DNA from: Halorhabdus amylolytica | Lineage (GTDB): Archaea; Halobacteriota; Halobacteria; Halobacteriales; Haloarculaceae | Assembly (NCBI RefSeq): GCF_004944975.1 | Contig: NZ_SPQG01000006.1 | Span: forward strand, 22,850-86,849 | Length of the DNA: 64,000 bases | Direction: 5' to 3' | In this document: piece after piece, positions 54,198-63,445 of the stretch | Numbering within the stretch: position 1 is the first letter of the stretch | Layout of the letters: every line of letters starts with the position of its first letter | Notes under the pieces: model-generated | Database searches by the model: none | Told to the model about the DNA's origin: nothing | What the model saw: the letters and a program-made list of their open reading frames with translations, nothing else | Program-made: the position numbers and the translations under genes

Positions 54198-54279
54198 TAC
54201 GGATTATTGTCGTGATGTACCGGTATCCGTCGACCCTGGGTCGGCGTCATCCGGAAATAATCTACAATAATCCGTATGA
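54195..54279. mobile_element. ~81-bp MITE-like inverted-repeat element, copy C
   Basis: Nearly identical to copy A (11713-11798) but in opposite orientation: only a C/A change and a small difference in the inner hairpin loop. Terminal repeats are at 54197-54210 and 54264-54277. TGA borders both ends (54195-54197 and 54277-54279), and the left one is the wecB stop codon. Two copies about 42 kb apart with ~97 per cent identity imply recent movement or gene conversion. Confidence 0.78.
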
Positions 54280-54362
54280 GCCGGGCAGACGGAGAGTGAC
54301 GAACTTGGGAACCGTCGTCCGGTTCGGTAACTCCTTTCTTCTCCGCCCGTGATTGGGTGACC

Positions 54363-54698
54363 ATGCAACCGTACTTCGCACTCGCCATCGCGATCGCCTC
54401 GGAGATACTGGGCACGACCGCGTTGAAACTCTCGGACGGCTTCACGAACCTGCTACCGGCCGCCGTGGTCGTCGCCGGGTACGCCGCCTCCTTTTATTTC
54501 CTCTCGCTGGCGCTGGAGGCGCTCCCGATCGGACAGGTCTACGCGATCTGGGCGGCCATCGGCATCGTCGGAACCGCGACGGTCGGCGTCGCCTACTTCG
54601 GGGAGTCCCTCGACGCGACCGCTGTCGCCGGACTGATACTCGTCGTCGCCGGCGTCGTCCTGCTGACGCGCTCGGGCGCGTACGCGACCGCGAAGTAG
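54363..54698 (+). CDS. Small multidrug resistance (SMR) family transporter
   Basis: 111-residue four-helix protein like EmrE/QacE. The essential glutamate in helix 1 is in LAIAIASEILGTTALKLSDGF; helix 3 has the YAIWAAIGIVGTATVGV signature; helix 4 is LDATAVAGLILVVAGVVLL. Acts as a dimeric proton-coupled exporter of cationic compounds or guanidinium. ATG 54363 is used; a GTG two codons upstream is possible. Single gene. Confidence 0.93.
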   Translation: MQPYFALAIAIASEILGTTALKLSDGFTNLLPAAVVVAGYAASFYFLSLALEALPIGQVYAIWAAIGIVGTATVGVAYFGESLDATAVAGLILVVAGVVLLTRSGAYATAK

Positions 54699-54707
54699 CT
54701 ACTAAAA

Positions 54708-54771
54708 TCTAGACAATCTGACTACTTAACTTACTGAACTCTAGACAATCTGACTGCTCAACTGGCTCGTT
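54708..54771. repeat. Two 32-bp direct repeats after the SMR gene, in a gene-free gap
   Basis: Units at 54708-54739 and 54740-54771 share TCTAGACAATCTGACT exactly and partly beyond. They lie ten bases after the SMR stop. The rest of the 313-bp gap to the aldolase stop at 55012 (54772-55011) has no convincing gene; a 118-codon frame from 54789 has atypical composition. Confidence 0.8.
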
Positions 54772-55011
54772 TTGATTGGATCTCCGTAGTGGCGTTCGCG
54801 AAAAACTCGCCTATCCGACCAGGGGAGGGTCGTCGGCCGTTCGGCGGAACTTCGCGCCCACAGCCGTCGATAACGACGAGGTCGCGCCGGCAGTCGCGAT
54901 GTCGAAAATCACGGACGTCTAGACCACGATGGTCGACGGGAACGTTCGACTCCCGGGAATCCGGAAAATCGTTGGTTCACCCCAGACAATGGGGTAACGT
55001 CTCTCAGTCAC

Positions 55012-55932
55012 TCAGATCGATTCGATCGAATCGATCTGCTGGAGATCGTCTTCGAGTTCCCGTCTCTCCGTTTCACTCATCCGCCGAAGTGGGTCTCGTA
55101 AGGGGCCTGCGTCGAACCCACGGAGTGAGAGTGCTTCCTTGACTCCGGCGAGATACGGCCCTCGTTTGATAGCCGTCCGGACCGCGTAGATCTCACTTTG
55201 GAGGGTTCGTGCCCGCTCACGGTCACCTGATTCGTACGCTTCGAACAGCTCGACGACCAGTTCCGGGAAAGCGTTCGCCACGGCACTGACCAGTCCCGAA
55301 CAGCCGAGATCGAGCCCGGGGACCAAAAGCGAGTCCGAACCAGCCATAAACGTCAACTGCGAGTTGTCGGCGATCGCCTGACCGAGCCAGGGTACGTCCT
55401 TGCTCGAATCTTTCAGTCCCGCGATGCCGTCGATCGCCGCAATCTCGGAGATAGCGTGCAACGAGAGGCTGTTGCCGGTCTTCGATGGGATGTGGTAGAC
55501 GTAGATCGGCATAGCTGTCTCCTCGGCGATCCGGCGATAGTGCTGGATCGCGCCTTCGTCGTCGACTGGATAATAATAGGGGGTCACTACGACGAGACCA
55601 TCGACGCCGGCTTCCTGGGCTGGCGTGGCGCGAGCTATCGTCTCAGACGTCCCGGACTCGCCGACGCCGGCGATCACCGGCACGTCCGACCCGACAGCGT
55701 CGACGACTGCTGCAAGCACTCGCTTTCGTTCTTCCGAGGACAGCAACGTGAACTCGCCGGTCGTACCGAGCGGGAATACCCCGTGGACTCCCTGCTCGAC
55801 GACGAACCGGGCGTGTTCAGCCGTCCGTTCTAAGTCGACATCCCCGTTTTGTTCAAACACCGTCAGCGTCGGTGGGATCACTCCCTGCAGTGAGAGTGGA
55901 TCGTCGTCTCCGGGGCTCGCGATTTCAGTCAT
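55012..55932 (-). CDS. Dihydrodipicolinate synthase-family aldolase (2-keto-3-deoxy-gluconate/6-phosphogluconate type)
   Basis: TIM-barrel class I aldolase of 306 residues. Signatures: GVIPPTLTVFEQNGDVDLE, GTTGEFTLLSSEERKRVL, AGVGESGTSETIA, VVTPYYYP, YHIPSKTG and the Schiff-base lysine in GLKDSSKD. The YxxxK-type tyrosine falls in YVYHIP. Haloarchaeal members include KDG/KDPG aldolases; the divergent KDG kinase and nearby GfcR support an Entner-Doudoroff role over lysine synthesis. ATG 55932 is chosen; the frame is open far upstream through the intergenic region. Confidence 0.86.
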   Translation of the reverse strand: MTEIASPGDDDPLSLQGVIPPTLTVFEQNGDVDLERTAEHARFVVEQGVHGVFPLGTTGEFTLLSSEERKRVLAAVVDAVGSDVPVIAGVGESGTSETIARATPAQEAGVDGLVVVTPYYYPVDDEGAIQHYRRIAEETAMPIYVYHIPSKTGNSLSLHAISEIAAIDGIAGLKDSSKDVPWLGQAIADNSQLTFMAGSDSLLVPGLDLGCSGLVSAVANAFPELVVELFEAYESGDRERARTLQSEIYAVRTAIKRGPYLAGVKEALSLRGFDAGPLRDPLRRMSETERRELEDDLQQIDSIESI

Positions 55933-56295
55933 ACCAATCGAAATCGTCGTGCCGGACGGTCGAAAAGATTTTGCCGATCGGTACGCCCTCGGGGCCTTAC
56001 GAACCGACGTGAGGTCGGTGAACGCCAGGATTCCGATGCCAGGTGGCCATCCGGAATTGTCGCCGCCAGTCTTTACTTGCCCTCCGTGAAAAGTGAGGGA
56101 TATGGGTCGATCCGCTCCGTCTCCCGTACTCTGGAGCCCGGCGTGCAACCGCACTCTCTCGCGTGATTTACTGTGTAGTCCTTCCGGGGCCACCGGAAAC
56201 GATTCCCAGGTGCTGTCATCGGAACGTTTCACGAGGGCGTTCGCTCGACTGTTCGTCTTTGCCGTTAGAACGTCTCCCTGGCGGAGGGGCACAAT
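55933..56295. promoter_or_regulatory. Divergent control region between aldolase and KDG kinase
   Basis: 363 bp without a convincing gene. It contains a palindrome TTCCGG-N5-CCGGAA at 56182-56198 about 100 bp before the kinase start, and a Shine-Dalgarno GGAGGGG at 56283-56289 that fixes the kinase ATG at 56296. Because the two genes form one pathway and gfcR lies 3 kb downstream, the palindrome is a candidate site for a sugar-responsive regulator. Confidence 0.5.
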
Positions 56296-57288
56296 ATGAC
56301 CGAACATCCTGACCGTTCGAAATCGACTACAGAGCCGCCGCGCATCGTCACGTTCGGTGAGACGATGTTACGCTTGAGTTCACCGCGGGGTGAGCGCCTC
56401 GAAACGACGGAGACGATCGATCTCAGTATCGGCGGTGCCGAAAGTAACGTCGCACTCGCGGCTCAACGACTCGGATTGGATGCGACGTGGTGCTCGAAAC
56501 TCCCCGATTCACCACTGGGTCGACGCGTTTGCAATCCATTGCAAGCCCAGAACGTCTCCGTCGAGATCGAGTGGGACAGCACGCGACGCCAGGGGACGTA
56601 CTTCATCGAACAGGGGGGATCACCCCGCGGAACGAACGTCATCTACGATCGTGAAAACGCAGCTGTGACCAGTCTCACGCCGGATGAACTTCCGATGGAG
56701 CGCATCCGGGACGCCTCGGCCGTGTTCACGACCGGGATCACGCCGGCCCTCTCCGAGACGCTCCGTGAGACGACCCGGTCCGTCTTCGAAGCGGCCAGGG
56801 AGGCGGGAACACGGACTGTTTTCGACGTCAATTATCGATCGAAACTGTGGTCGAAGGCGGAGGCGACAGAGACGATCGACGCGCTCCTGTCCGTCGTGGA
56901 CGTCCTCGTCGTCGCGAAACGAGATGCCGAAGCCATCCTGGGACAGACGGGCAGCTCGGGCACTATCGCCACGACTCTCAGAGAGGAGTACGCGCCGTCG
57001 CTCGTCGTCGTGACTGACGGTGAACGCGGAGCCGTCGCCGGACATCGGGACGGGGTGACCGAACGCTCCGCGATCGACGCTGAGACCTGCGATCCGATCG
57101 GCAGTGGGGACGCCTTCGTCGGCGGCTTCCTCGCCTGGTACCTCCGTGACGCTCCGATCGGGGACGCGCTGTCGGCGGGTGCGGCCGCCGCCTCGCTGAA
57201 ACGGACGCTGGATGGCGACCTGGCGATAATCGATCGAGACGAAGTCCGACAGGCCATGAGGGGCGGGGCGGACGGAATCGACCGGTGA
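56296..57288 (+). CDS. kdgK: 2-keto-3-deoxygluconate kinase (PfkB family)
   Basis: 330-residue ribokinase-fold kinase. N-terminal sugar motif: IVTFGETMLRLSSPRGERLETTETIDLSIGGAESNVALAAQRLG; KDG-kinase-like substrate segment GTYFIEQGGSPRGTNVIYDRENAAVTSL; late motif PIGSGDAFVGGFLAWYL with catalytic Asp. The RLxxxxGxRLxTxxxxDxxxGGAExNVA pattern and TYFxExGxxPRxxxVxYDR are typical of KDG kinases. With the divergent aldolase it forms the semi-phosphorylative Entner-Doudoroff pair. Confidence 0.9.
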   Translation: MTEHPDRSKSTTEPPRIVTFGETMLRLSSPRGERLETTETIDLSIGGAESNVALAAQRLGLDATWCSKLPDSPLGRRVCNPLQAQNVSVEIEWDSTRRQGTYFIEQGGSPRGTNVIYDRENAAVTSLTPDELPMERIRDASAVFTTGITPALSETLRETTRSVFEAAREAGTRTVFDVNYRSKLWSKAEATETIDALLSVVDVLVVAKRDAEAILGQTGSSGTIATTLREEYAPSLVVVTDGERGAVAGHRDGVTERSAIDAETCDPIGSGDAFVGGFLAWYLRDAPIGDALSAGAAAASLKRTLDGDLAIIDRDEVRQAMRGGADGIDR

Positions 57289-57411
57289 CCCGTCCGTGAC
57301 TCCGTCAGTACGGATCTGTAATTCCGTCAGTGAGGGCGTTCGAGACGCTACTGATGGGTTTGCCCGGGGATTGTGATGCACCCGGCCGTTTCACCATCGG
57401 CGACGCTCCCG

Positions 57412-57521
57412 TCGGGACGGCACCACTAACGAAACGTAGGCGAAAACATCGGGATCGGCGGGAGATCGATGCTCACGAACCATGTCGGGACGGCACCCCT
57501 AACGAAACGTAGGCGAAAACC
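57412..57521. repeat. Pair of 37-bp direct repeats downstream of the glutaredoxin gene
   Basis: Copies at about 57412-57448 and 57485-57521 differ at one base and contain CTAACGAAACGTAGGCGAAA. The right copy ends five bases from the stop of the minus-strand glutaredoxin-like gene. The 237-bp gap 57289-57525 holds no other feature I can support. Confidence 0.82.
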
Positions 57522-57525
57522 GATC

Positions 57526-57780
57526 TTACACGCCGCTGCCGTAGGTCTCTTCGAGGTACTCGACGATATCGTCGCTCTCGGGCATCCCCTCGATGCCGTT
57601 GTCGTTGTCGACCAGGACGGGGACGCCCGTTTGACCGCTCACTTCCTTCACCTCGTCACGGGCGTTCTTCGAGGAGGGGACCATATGGGACTCGTATTCG
57701 AGACCGAGTTCGTCGAGTTTCTCTTTGACTTTCGCGCAGTACGGACAGCCCTGCAATTCGTACAGTTCGAGGTTGGGCAT
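57526..57780 (-). CDS. Glutaredoxin-like / GST N-terminal thiol-redox protein
   Basis: 84-residue thioredoxin-fold protein with the CPYC active site (LYELQGCPYCAKVKEKLDELGLEYE), the cis-proline in TGVPVLVD and a C-terminal DDIVEYLEETYG. Short glutaredoxins of this type occur throughout Halobacteria and reduce disulfides with gamma-glutamylcysteine-linked systems. ATG 57780 (MPNLEL) is used. Its 3' flank carries the direct repeats. Confidence 0.92.
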   Translation of the reverse strand: MPNLELYELQGCPYCAKVKEKLDELGLEYESHMVPSSKNARDEVKEVSGQTGVPVLVDNDNGIEGMPESDDIVEYLEETYGSGV

Positions 57781-57837
57781 CACCGCCCCGTAAGTGGGCC
57801 ACTCAAAAGAGTCCGGCGGTGGTGTGTCCGCTTGCCG

Positions 57838-59283
57838 TCAGGCCACCGTCTCGAGGACGCCCCCGGTCCGGACGACAAAGTAGACGACGAACGCGGCCGC
57901 GAGGATCCACTGACCGATGTCGACGTCGCGGTACTCTCCCTTGGCGGCCTTCAACACGGGGTAACTGACGATCCCCGCGGCAATGCCGTAGGCGATGGAG
58001 TAGGTCAGTGGCATGATGATGATGGTCAGGCCGGCCGGCACCGCGTGGGTCATGCTGTCCCACTGGATGTCGACCACGTTACGCAACATGAGCAGTGCAA
58101 CGACGACCAAGGCGATGTGTGAGGCGTATTGCGGGACGACCGTCGCCAGCGGGACGACGATCAACGCTAGCAGGAACAGGACGCCGACGACCAGCGCGGT
58201 CATGCCGGTCCGACCCCCCTCCTCGACGCCGGTCGCCGACTCGATGTAGGTCGTCACCGTCGAGGTGCCGAGCATGCCGCCGACGGTCGTGCCGATCGCG
58301 TCGGCCATCAGCGGCTTGTCGATGTCCGGGAAGTTGCCGTCCTCGTCGAGGAACCCGCCGGCCTGGCCGACGCCGACCAGCGTGCCGGCGGTATCGAAGA
58401 AGTCCACGAAGAAGAACGTGAAGACGATCAGCGCAAAGGAGAGCGCCTCGACGTTTTGCAGTCCTTCGATGAACGCACCGGCAAGCGGCGTGATGTCGTA
58501 CTGGGCGCTCGCCATCTTCGAGAAGTCGAACCCGCCGTTGCGGACGAACGCGCCGGCGACGACACCCGGATCGACGACGCCGGCCAACGTCGCGACGATC
58601 CCCGCCACGGTCGTCGTCAGGATGCCGATGATGATCGAACCCGGCATCCCACGTACGTACAGTATCAGCGTCAGGAACAACCCGGCCACCGAGAGGATCG
58701 CCATCGGACTCGACGCGATGTTCCCCAGCGTCACCAGCGTCGCGCTGTCGTTCACGACGACCCCCATCGCCTGGAGACCGATGATCCCCAGGAACAGCCC
58801 GATACCGGTCCCGACGGCGTACTTCACGGGCTGGGGAAACAGCCGGATGATGTACTCCCGGGCGCCGATCGCCGTCAGGACGATGAAGATCAGTCCCTCG
58901 ACGACGACGGCGGCCAGCGCCGTCTCCCACGGGACGCCAAGCGCACCCACGACCGTGAACGCGAAGAAGGCGTTCAGTCCCAGTCCCGGCGCCTGGGCGA
59001 AGGGTCTGTTGGCGTAAAACGCCATCACGAAGATAGCGACCGCAGCCGCCAGGATGGTCACCACCGCGAGCATCTGCTCTACTTCCCCAGGTGTGTATCC
59101 CTCCAGCGCGATGCCGTCCGTGAACCCACCGTCACCCGGCTGATCCGTCATTATCGACGGGTTGACGACAACGATGTAGCTCATCGCCAGGAAGGTCGTG
59201 ATCCCGGCCACGACCTCTGTCCGGAGGTCTGTGCCGTGCTCCTCGAAGCCGAAGTACTCAGCGAGCGTATCGGTTATCGCCAT
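57838..59283 (-). CDS. NCS2-family purine permease (AzgA-like)
   Basis: 481-residue membrane protein with about 12-14 helices, of the AzgA subgroup that imports adenine, guanine or hypoxanthine. Diagnostic segments: EVVAGITTFLAMSYIVVVNPSIM at the N-terminus, GLGLNAFFAFTVV, LFLGIIGLQAMGVVV, FFFVDFFDTAGTLVGVG and DAIGTTVGGMLGTSTVTTYIESATGVEEGGRTG. Same strand as gfcR and pyrE, though separate from them by promoter-like space; co-location with phosphoribosyltransferases suits purine salvage. Confidence 0.93.
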   Translation of the reverse strand: MAITDTLAEYFGFEEHGTDLRTEVVAGITTFLAMSYIVVVNPSIMTDQPGDGGFTDGIALEGYTPGEVEQMLAVVTILAAAVAIFVMAFYANRPFAQAPGLGLNAFFAFTVVGALGVPWETALAAVVVEGLIFIVLTAIGAREYIIRLFPQPVKYAVGTGIGLFLGIIGLQAMGVVVNDSATLVTLGNIASSPMAILSVAGLFLTLILYVRGMPGSIIIGILTTTVAGIVATLAGVVDPGVVAGAFVRNGGFDFSKMASAQYDITPLAGAFIEGLQNVEALSFALIVFTFFFVDFFDTAGTLVGVGQAGGFLDEDGNFPDIDKPLMADAIGTTVGGMLGTSTVTTYIESATGVEEGGRTGMTALVVGVLFLLALIVVPLATVVPQYASHIALVVVALLMLRNVVDIQWDSMTHAVPAGLTIIIMPLTYSIAYGIAAGIVSYPVLKAAKGEYRDVDIGQWILAAAFVVYFVVRTGGVLETVA

Positions 59284-59366
59284 ATGGCTATCACGATCGA
59301 CTAACTTGCACAGTATCGACTTAATCCTTTATTTGTTTGGCCAACTAATATCCAAGAACGTGTATA

Positions 59367-60083
59367 TCACTCGGAGAGTGACGTAAACGAGACAACGGGG
59401 CCGTCGACGGCGTCGCGGACCCTGTCGATCCCCCCACGGCCGACGGCGATCAGCGTGAAGACGCCAGTGACGGTTAGCCCGGCTCGCTCGGCGAGTTCGA
59501 GCAGGAGGCGCTGGGTCTCGCCGGACCTGACGAAGTCGTCGACGACCAGTACATCCTCGCCAGGGTCGAGCGCGCTTTCGGGGAGCGAATACGTAATCTC
59601 GATGCCGGGTGTAAGTCGCTGGCGCGCCTCGAAGAACTCGGAGACGGCCGTCTCGCGTGACTTCTTCGCATAGACGGCGGGCACGTCGTAGTGGCGAGCC
59701 ATGGCACTCGCCAGGGTAATCCCGTCGGTGGCCGCAGTCAGGACGGCGTCGGGCGTTCCGAAGTCGTTGACTTCGGCGGCGACAGCAGCCACGAGGTCGA
59801 GCAACGACTGGTCGTAGACAACCTCCGTGTTGTCGACGTACCCCTCTTCGTCGCGCGTGATGCGGGACTCGATCTCGGCCGCGAGGGTGTCGGGTCCACA
59901 CTCCTCGACGACGTACCTGGCCCGATCGACACCGGGCAGCACGTGTCCGTTGACGTATCGGTTCAGGTCCCCCGCCGAGAGTCCGGTGAGCTCGGCGAGT
60001 TCGTCGTACGTCCGGGTCGCTTTCAATCGCCGGAGGATCGAGACGGCCTGTAACTGGAGGGTGACTTTCTGGGCGCGGCGCAT
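59367..60083 (-). CDS. gfcR: GfcR-like transcriptional regulator (HTH plus phosphoribosyltransferase-like domain)
   Basis: 238-residue protein with an N-terminal HTH (QAVSILRRLKATRTYDELAELTGLSAGDLNRYVNGHVLPG, about 10-50) and a type I PRTase-like domain containing VLTAATDGITLASAMARHYDVPAVYAKKS and the PRPP loop VLVVDDFVRSGET. This combination defines haloarchaeal GfcR, activator of glucose/fructose catabolic genes of the semi-phosphorylative Entner-Doudoroff pathway in Haloferax. Lying 2-4 kb from the KDG kinase and aldolase, it likely controls them here. The PRTase-like domain probably senses a phosphorylated intermediate. Confidence 0.9.
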   Translation of the reverse strand: MRRAQKVTLQLQAVSILRRLKATRTYDELAELTGLSAGDLNRYVNGHVLPGVDRARYVVEECGPDTLAAEIESRITRDEEGYVDNTEVVYDQSLLDLVAAVAAEVNDFGTPDAVLTAATDGITLASAMARHYDVPAVYAKKSRETAVSEFFEARQRLTPGIEITYSLPESALDPGEDVLVVDDFVRSGETQRLLLELAERAGLTVTGVFTLIAVGRGGIDRVRDAVDGPVVSFTSLSE

Positions 60084-60168
60084 GCCTCACCACTAGATCG
60101 GCACGAACGTGAACATTTCGGAGACGGAAACAGCCTAGATATACACTTCTGTGGAAGACGGGTCGGCT

Positions 60169-60693
60169 TCAGTCCCTGCCAGCGAGCAGGTCCTCGGCGG
60201 TCACCAGCGCCTCGAGTTCGAGATCCGCTTGTGCGAGGTTCTTCCTGGCACCCTCCTGTCGGTCGACGACGACCAGCACGCGCTCGACGGTCGCGCCCGC
60301 ATCCCGGAGCGCCTCGGCGGCGTCGATCGCGCTCTGTCCCGTGGTAGCGATATCCTCGATGACGACGACCTTCTCGCCCTCGGCGAGTTCGCCCTCGATC
60401 AGGTTCCCCGTCCCGTAGTCTTTGCGTTGCTTGCGGACGATCACGTAGGGCGTCGCTGTCTCGACGCTGGTCGCCGCGACGAGGGGGACAGCGCCGAGCG
60501 CGACACCGGCGAGTTTCGTCCCGTCGAGACGGTCGGCGAAGGCCTCGGCGATCAACCGGAGACAGGTCGGGTCGGTCTCGAAAACGTACTTGTCGACGTA
60601 GTACTCGCTGGTCCCGCCGTGGGAGAGTTCGAATTCGCCGAAACGGACCGCTTCGGCGTCGGTGAGCGCGTCGATGAGCGTCTGGTTGGCCAT
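60169..60693 (-). CDS. pyrE: Orotate phosphoribosyltransferase
   Basis: 174-residue enzyme making orotidine-5'-phosphate from orotate and PRPP in pyrimidine synthesis. The N-terminal [34 protein letters not shown] and the [38 protein letters not shown] orotate/PRPP segment are characteristic; the PRPP-binding loop is [17 protein letters not shown]. Same strand as gfcR, separated by an 85-bp gap. Confidence 0.95.
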   Translation of the reverse strand: MANQTLIDALTDAEAVRFGEFELSHGGTSEYYVDKYVFETDPTCLRLIAEAFADRLDGTKLAGVALGAVPLVAATSVETATPYVIVRKQRKDYGTGNLIEGELAEGEKVVVIEDIATTGQSAIDAAEALRDAGATVERVLVVVDRQEGARKNLAQADLELEALVTAEDLLAGRD

Positions 60694-60745
60694 ACCGGCG
60701 CTTGGACAGCGACAGCGCTAATACCCGTCGGTCTCGGCTCGCGTG

Positions 60746-61894
60746 CTACCGTTCGGGGTACTCCGCGAGTGCCGCGGTGAGGGTTTCCCGGCGGTCCTGC
60801 AGGGTCGCCAGTTCCTCCTCGACGGCACCGCTGGCCAGCCGCTCGCGTTCGTCCTCATCCAGCTGGTCGCGTGCACGGGCGCTCTCTCGAAGGCGTTCGT
60901 ACTCACTGTTGGGGGGCAGTTCCCGCACCTGCCGGAGCTTCACGATCGTCTGCTCGTCGGCGAGTCGCCCCACGACGGCGATCAGTTCCCGACACCGCCA
61001 CCGGAGCGTCGCCGCCTCGGGCGGCGGCCAGCCGACGGTCAGCGGATCGGCGTCCAGCCGCCGGAGATACGTCTGATGCGTGGCGACGTTGCGCTTCAGC
61101 TCTCGGGCTTCGGGAACGTAGTGCTCGAGCTTCGAGACGGAATATTCGGCGTACTCGAGCAACGTCGGGATCGGTTCTTCGCCCGCCTCGCTCCCCTCGA
61201 CGTACGCGGTCAGATCCTCGGGTGGCTGTCGATACCCGACGAGCGGATACACCTCGGTCGTCTCGACGAACTCGAGTACTTCCTCGGCCGATGCGTTGCG
61301 TTTGAATTCACGAAACACCGCCTCGACTGCCTCATTGTAGCGCTCGATCGGCTCCCGGAGACGTTCGACCGGTGCTTCCAGATCCGCCTCGCCGAGCGCC
61401 TGAAGGTCTTCGAGTTCGTCGATCTCCGCTTCGAGTTCCCGTTTGCGAACCGCAACCTCATGGCGGGCTTTGCGGTACTGTTCGAGGGTGCGTGTTCGTT
61501 CTTCGAGGCGCTCGACAAGGTCCGAGACAGGCGTGAGTGCGCTCCGTGCCGACTCGAAGTCCGACTCGGTCAGCCGACGCTGATGGAGGATCTCGTCGAC
61601 CTCCTCGAAGCGATCCCGATGATTCAGGTCCTCGGGCAGCCGTTCGACAAAGTTCGCGATCTTCTCCTGGAACTCGATGAAGGCCTCGAAGTCGCCGTCG
61701 CCGGTCGCCCGCTCCTCGTAGCGGTCGAACAGCGCCAGCAACTCGTCGTGATATTCCTGTAGCTCTTCGAGGCGTTCCTCGCCGGTTTCTTCGACACGTT
61801 TCTGTGCCTCTTCGTGGGCAGTCGCAGCCCGTTTGAGAGTCTGGACGCGTGCCCGTGCGCTCTCACCGTCAGTCGTGGGGGGACTCTCACTCAT
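60746..61894 (-). CDS. Long coiled-coil protein, haloarchaeal
   Basis: 382-residue acidic protein dominated by coiled-coil helices (about 10-200 and 300-375). It has no transmembrane segment and no recognised catalytic motif. The ATG overlaps the stop of hisI (ATGA), so it is co-transcribed and probably coupled with histidine biosynthesis enzyme HisI. A conserved central part ([22 protein letters not shown] and [45 protein letters not shown]) suggests a defined fold. From memory it may be the DUF7118 family; unverified. Confidence 0.75.
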   Translation of the reverse strand: MSESPPTTDGESARARVQTLKRAATAHEEAQKRVEETGEERLEELQEYHDELLALFDRYEERATGDGDFEAFIEFQEKIANFVERLPEDLNHRDRFEEVDEILHQRRLTESDFESARSALTPVSDLVERLEERTRTLEQYRKARHEVAVRKRELEAEIDELEDLQALGEADLEAPVERLREPIERYNEAVEAVFREFKRNASAEEVLEFVETTEVYPLVGYRQPPEDLTAYVEGSEAGEEPIPTLLEYAEYSVSKLEHYVPEARELKRNVATHQTYLRRLDADPLTVGWPPPEAATLRWRCRELIAVVGRLADEQTIVKLRQVRELPPNSEYERLRESARARDQLDEDERERLASGAVEEELATLQDRRETLTAALAEYPER

Positions 61895-62259
61895 TCGTAA
61901 ACGTCGTCGGGATCGAAGACCCGTTCTCCGACGACAGCGCCGTCGATCGTCCGGTGGAAACACGAGCGATACCCCGTATGACAGGCCCCGCCTTCCTGGT
62001 CGATCAGGTACAGCAACGCGTCGCCGTCACAGTCCACCCGGATCTCCTCGACATGTTGGACGTTCCCGCTCGTCTCGCCCTTCTGCCAGAGCTCGTCGCG
62101 ACTCCGGGAGTAGTAGTGGGCCAGCCCGGTCTCCCGGGTCCGTTCGAGGGCTTGCCGGGTCACGTACGCCAGCATGAGCACGTCCCCACCCTCGGCGTCC
62201 TGGGCAATGGCCGGGAGATACTCGTTCTCGTCGAACGCCACGTCGACGTCGGCAGTCAT
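61891..62259 (-). CDS. hisI: Phosphoribosyl-AMP cyclohydrolase HisI
   Basis: 122-residue enzyme of histidine biosynthesis opening the purine ring of PR-AMP. Diagnostic: [45 protein letters not shown], the metal ligands DCDGDALL and [19 protein letters not shown] 62259 gives the usual length. Overlaps the downstream coiled-coil gene by four bases. Confidence 0.95.
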   Translation of the reverse strand: MTADVDVAFDENEYLPAIAQDAEGGDVLMLAYVTRQALERTRETGLAHYYSRSRDELWQKGETSGNVQHVEEIRVDCDGDALLYLIDQEGGACHTGYRSCFHRTIDGAVVGERVFDPDDVYE

Positions 62260-62335
62260 GTCTCCCCAGTCGGTGGTCTCGTCGCATAGGCTTTTTGTCC
62301 GGCACCCGCCCACGCCAGGCGCGCCTCCGCCCCGA

Positions 62336-63334
62336 TCACACCGTTCCGATTCCCACAACCGCAAGCAGCCACACCAGCACGTCCCCGGCAACCAGACTCA
62401 CCAGCAGGCCGCCGAACATCGGGACGAGAAACGGGATCCCTGGCGTGATCCAGACCGTTTCGTTCTCGCTGAGGACGTCGAGTCCCTCGCGCAAGTCCGG
62501 GGCAGTCGTCCCGTAGGCACCGTGATCGAGGTCGTCGAGGAACGCTGCTGCACCCCAGGGATCGTCGTACTCACCCCCGTCTGTCAGTACCGGCGTGACG
62601 GTCCCGTTGTCGGCCCGTGGTATCGACCCGTCGCCGGGATTCTGCGTTGCCGGCAGTGACGCGGGATCCCGGTATTCTCCGGGGTTCTCCCGCAGGGACG
62701 ACAGCGACAGGTCGCGCCACTGGAGGTACATCCGGAGCGCGTCCAGGTCGAGCCCCCGTCTGGTGAACCCCTCCGGCGTCTCCAGCAGCCGGCCGTACTC
62801 ATCGACAGCCCGCTCGGCGCGAATGGGACGGCCGATGACCATCGCCTTCGCGACGTGGCCCCCGAGGGCGTTCCGCCCAGCCAGTACCAGTGGATACGCA
62901 AGTCCGACGAGGACGGCGTTCGAGAGGATCGTCAGCGAGAAGACGCCGAGGGTGGGTTGGATCGCCGGCAGAACGAACCCATCGAAGAGGTACGTCGGGT
63001 ACGTCGGGAACAGTACTGCGAGGACGATCAGCGCCTTCGCGTCGGCGCCGCCGAAGCCACCGAACCACCAGAACCCGTAGGCGAACGGGACCAGCAGGCC
63101 GATGCTAAACGCGACCCGGATCGCGAACAGTCCCGGATCAGAAACGAACAGCCCGCTGTCGGTCCAGACTAGCCACGCGTCCCAGACGAGCAATACGACG
63201 CCGAGTGCGATAAGCGGGAGCCAGGTGCGGTTGGGCACCCGGCGCGTGCGGATGTCCCGCCAGGCAGCCCATCCCAGCACAGGGACTACCAGCAGTCGCA
63301 AGAGATCGGGGAGCGTCGCGTTCACACTCGCCAC
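62336..63334 (-). CDS. Type IV prepilin/preflagellin peptidase (A24 family)
   Basis: 332-residue aspartic membrane peptidase processing archaeal type IV pilins and archaellins (PibD-like). The first catalytic aspartate is in [13 protein letters not shown] and the second in [14 protein letters not shown] (the GxGD-equivalent), each flanked by helices. About eight helices; a long charged cytoplasmic loop (residues ~165-290) between the last helices is larger than in the minimal family. GTG 63334 start, or GTG 63325. Confidence 0.9.
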   Translation of the reverse strand: MASVNATLPDLLRLLVVPVLGWAAWRDIRTRRVPNRTWLPLIALGVVLLVWDAWLVWTDSGLFVSDPGLFAIRVAFSIGLLVPFAYGFWWFGGFGGADAKALIVLAVLFPTYPTYLFDGFVLPAIQPTLGVFSLTILSNAVLVGLAYPLVLAGRNALGGHVAKAMVIGRPIRAERAVDEYGRLLETPEGFTRRGLDLDALRMYLQWRDLSLSSLRENPGEYRDPASLPATQNPGDGSIPRADNGTVTPVLTDGGEYDDPWGAAAFLDDLDHGAYGTTAPDLREGLDVLSENETVWITPGIPFLVPMFGGLLVSLVAGDVLVWLLAVVGIGTV

Positions 63335-63445
63335 TCTCGGGGCGGCGAGTTAGCGTTTGTGGAACGGACGCGCACCGGTGTTCCAAACGAGTAACTATCG
63401 ACCAGGGTTCGAAGACGGGTTACCGAACGACGTGGGTGAACCCGA

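Noticed and set aside
54789..55142. 118-codon plus-strand frame in the SMR-aldolase gap
   Set aside because: Arg/Ser-rich, no homology features, and it runs into the aldolase gene on the opposite strand.
55012..55932. Assignment as lysine-pathway dihydrodipicolinate synthase
   Set aside because: Family motifs alone allow it, but divergent KDG kinase and nearby GfcR favour a sugar-acid aldolase; no lysine genes adjacent.
56093..56299. 68-codon frame upstream of kdgK
   Set aside because: Low-quality composition; the region has regulatory palindrome and Shine-Dalgarno for kdgK instead.
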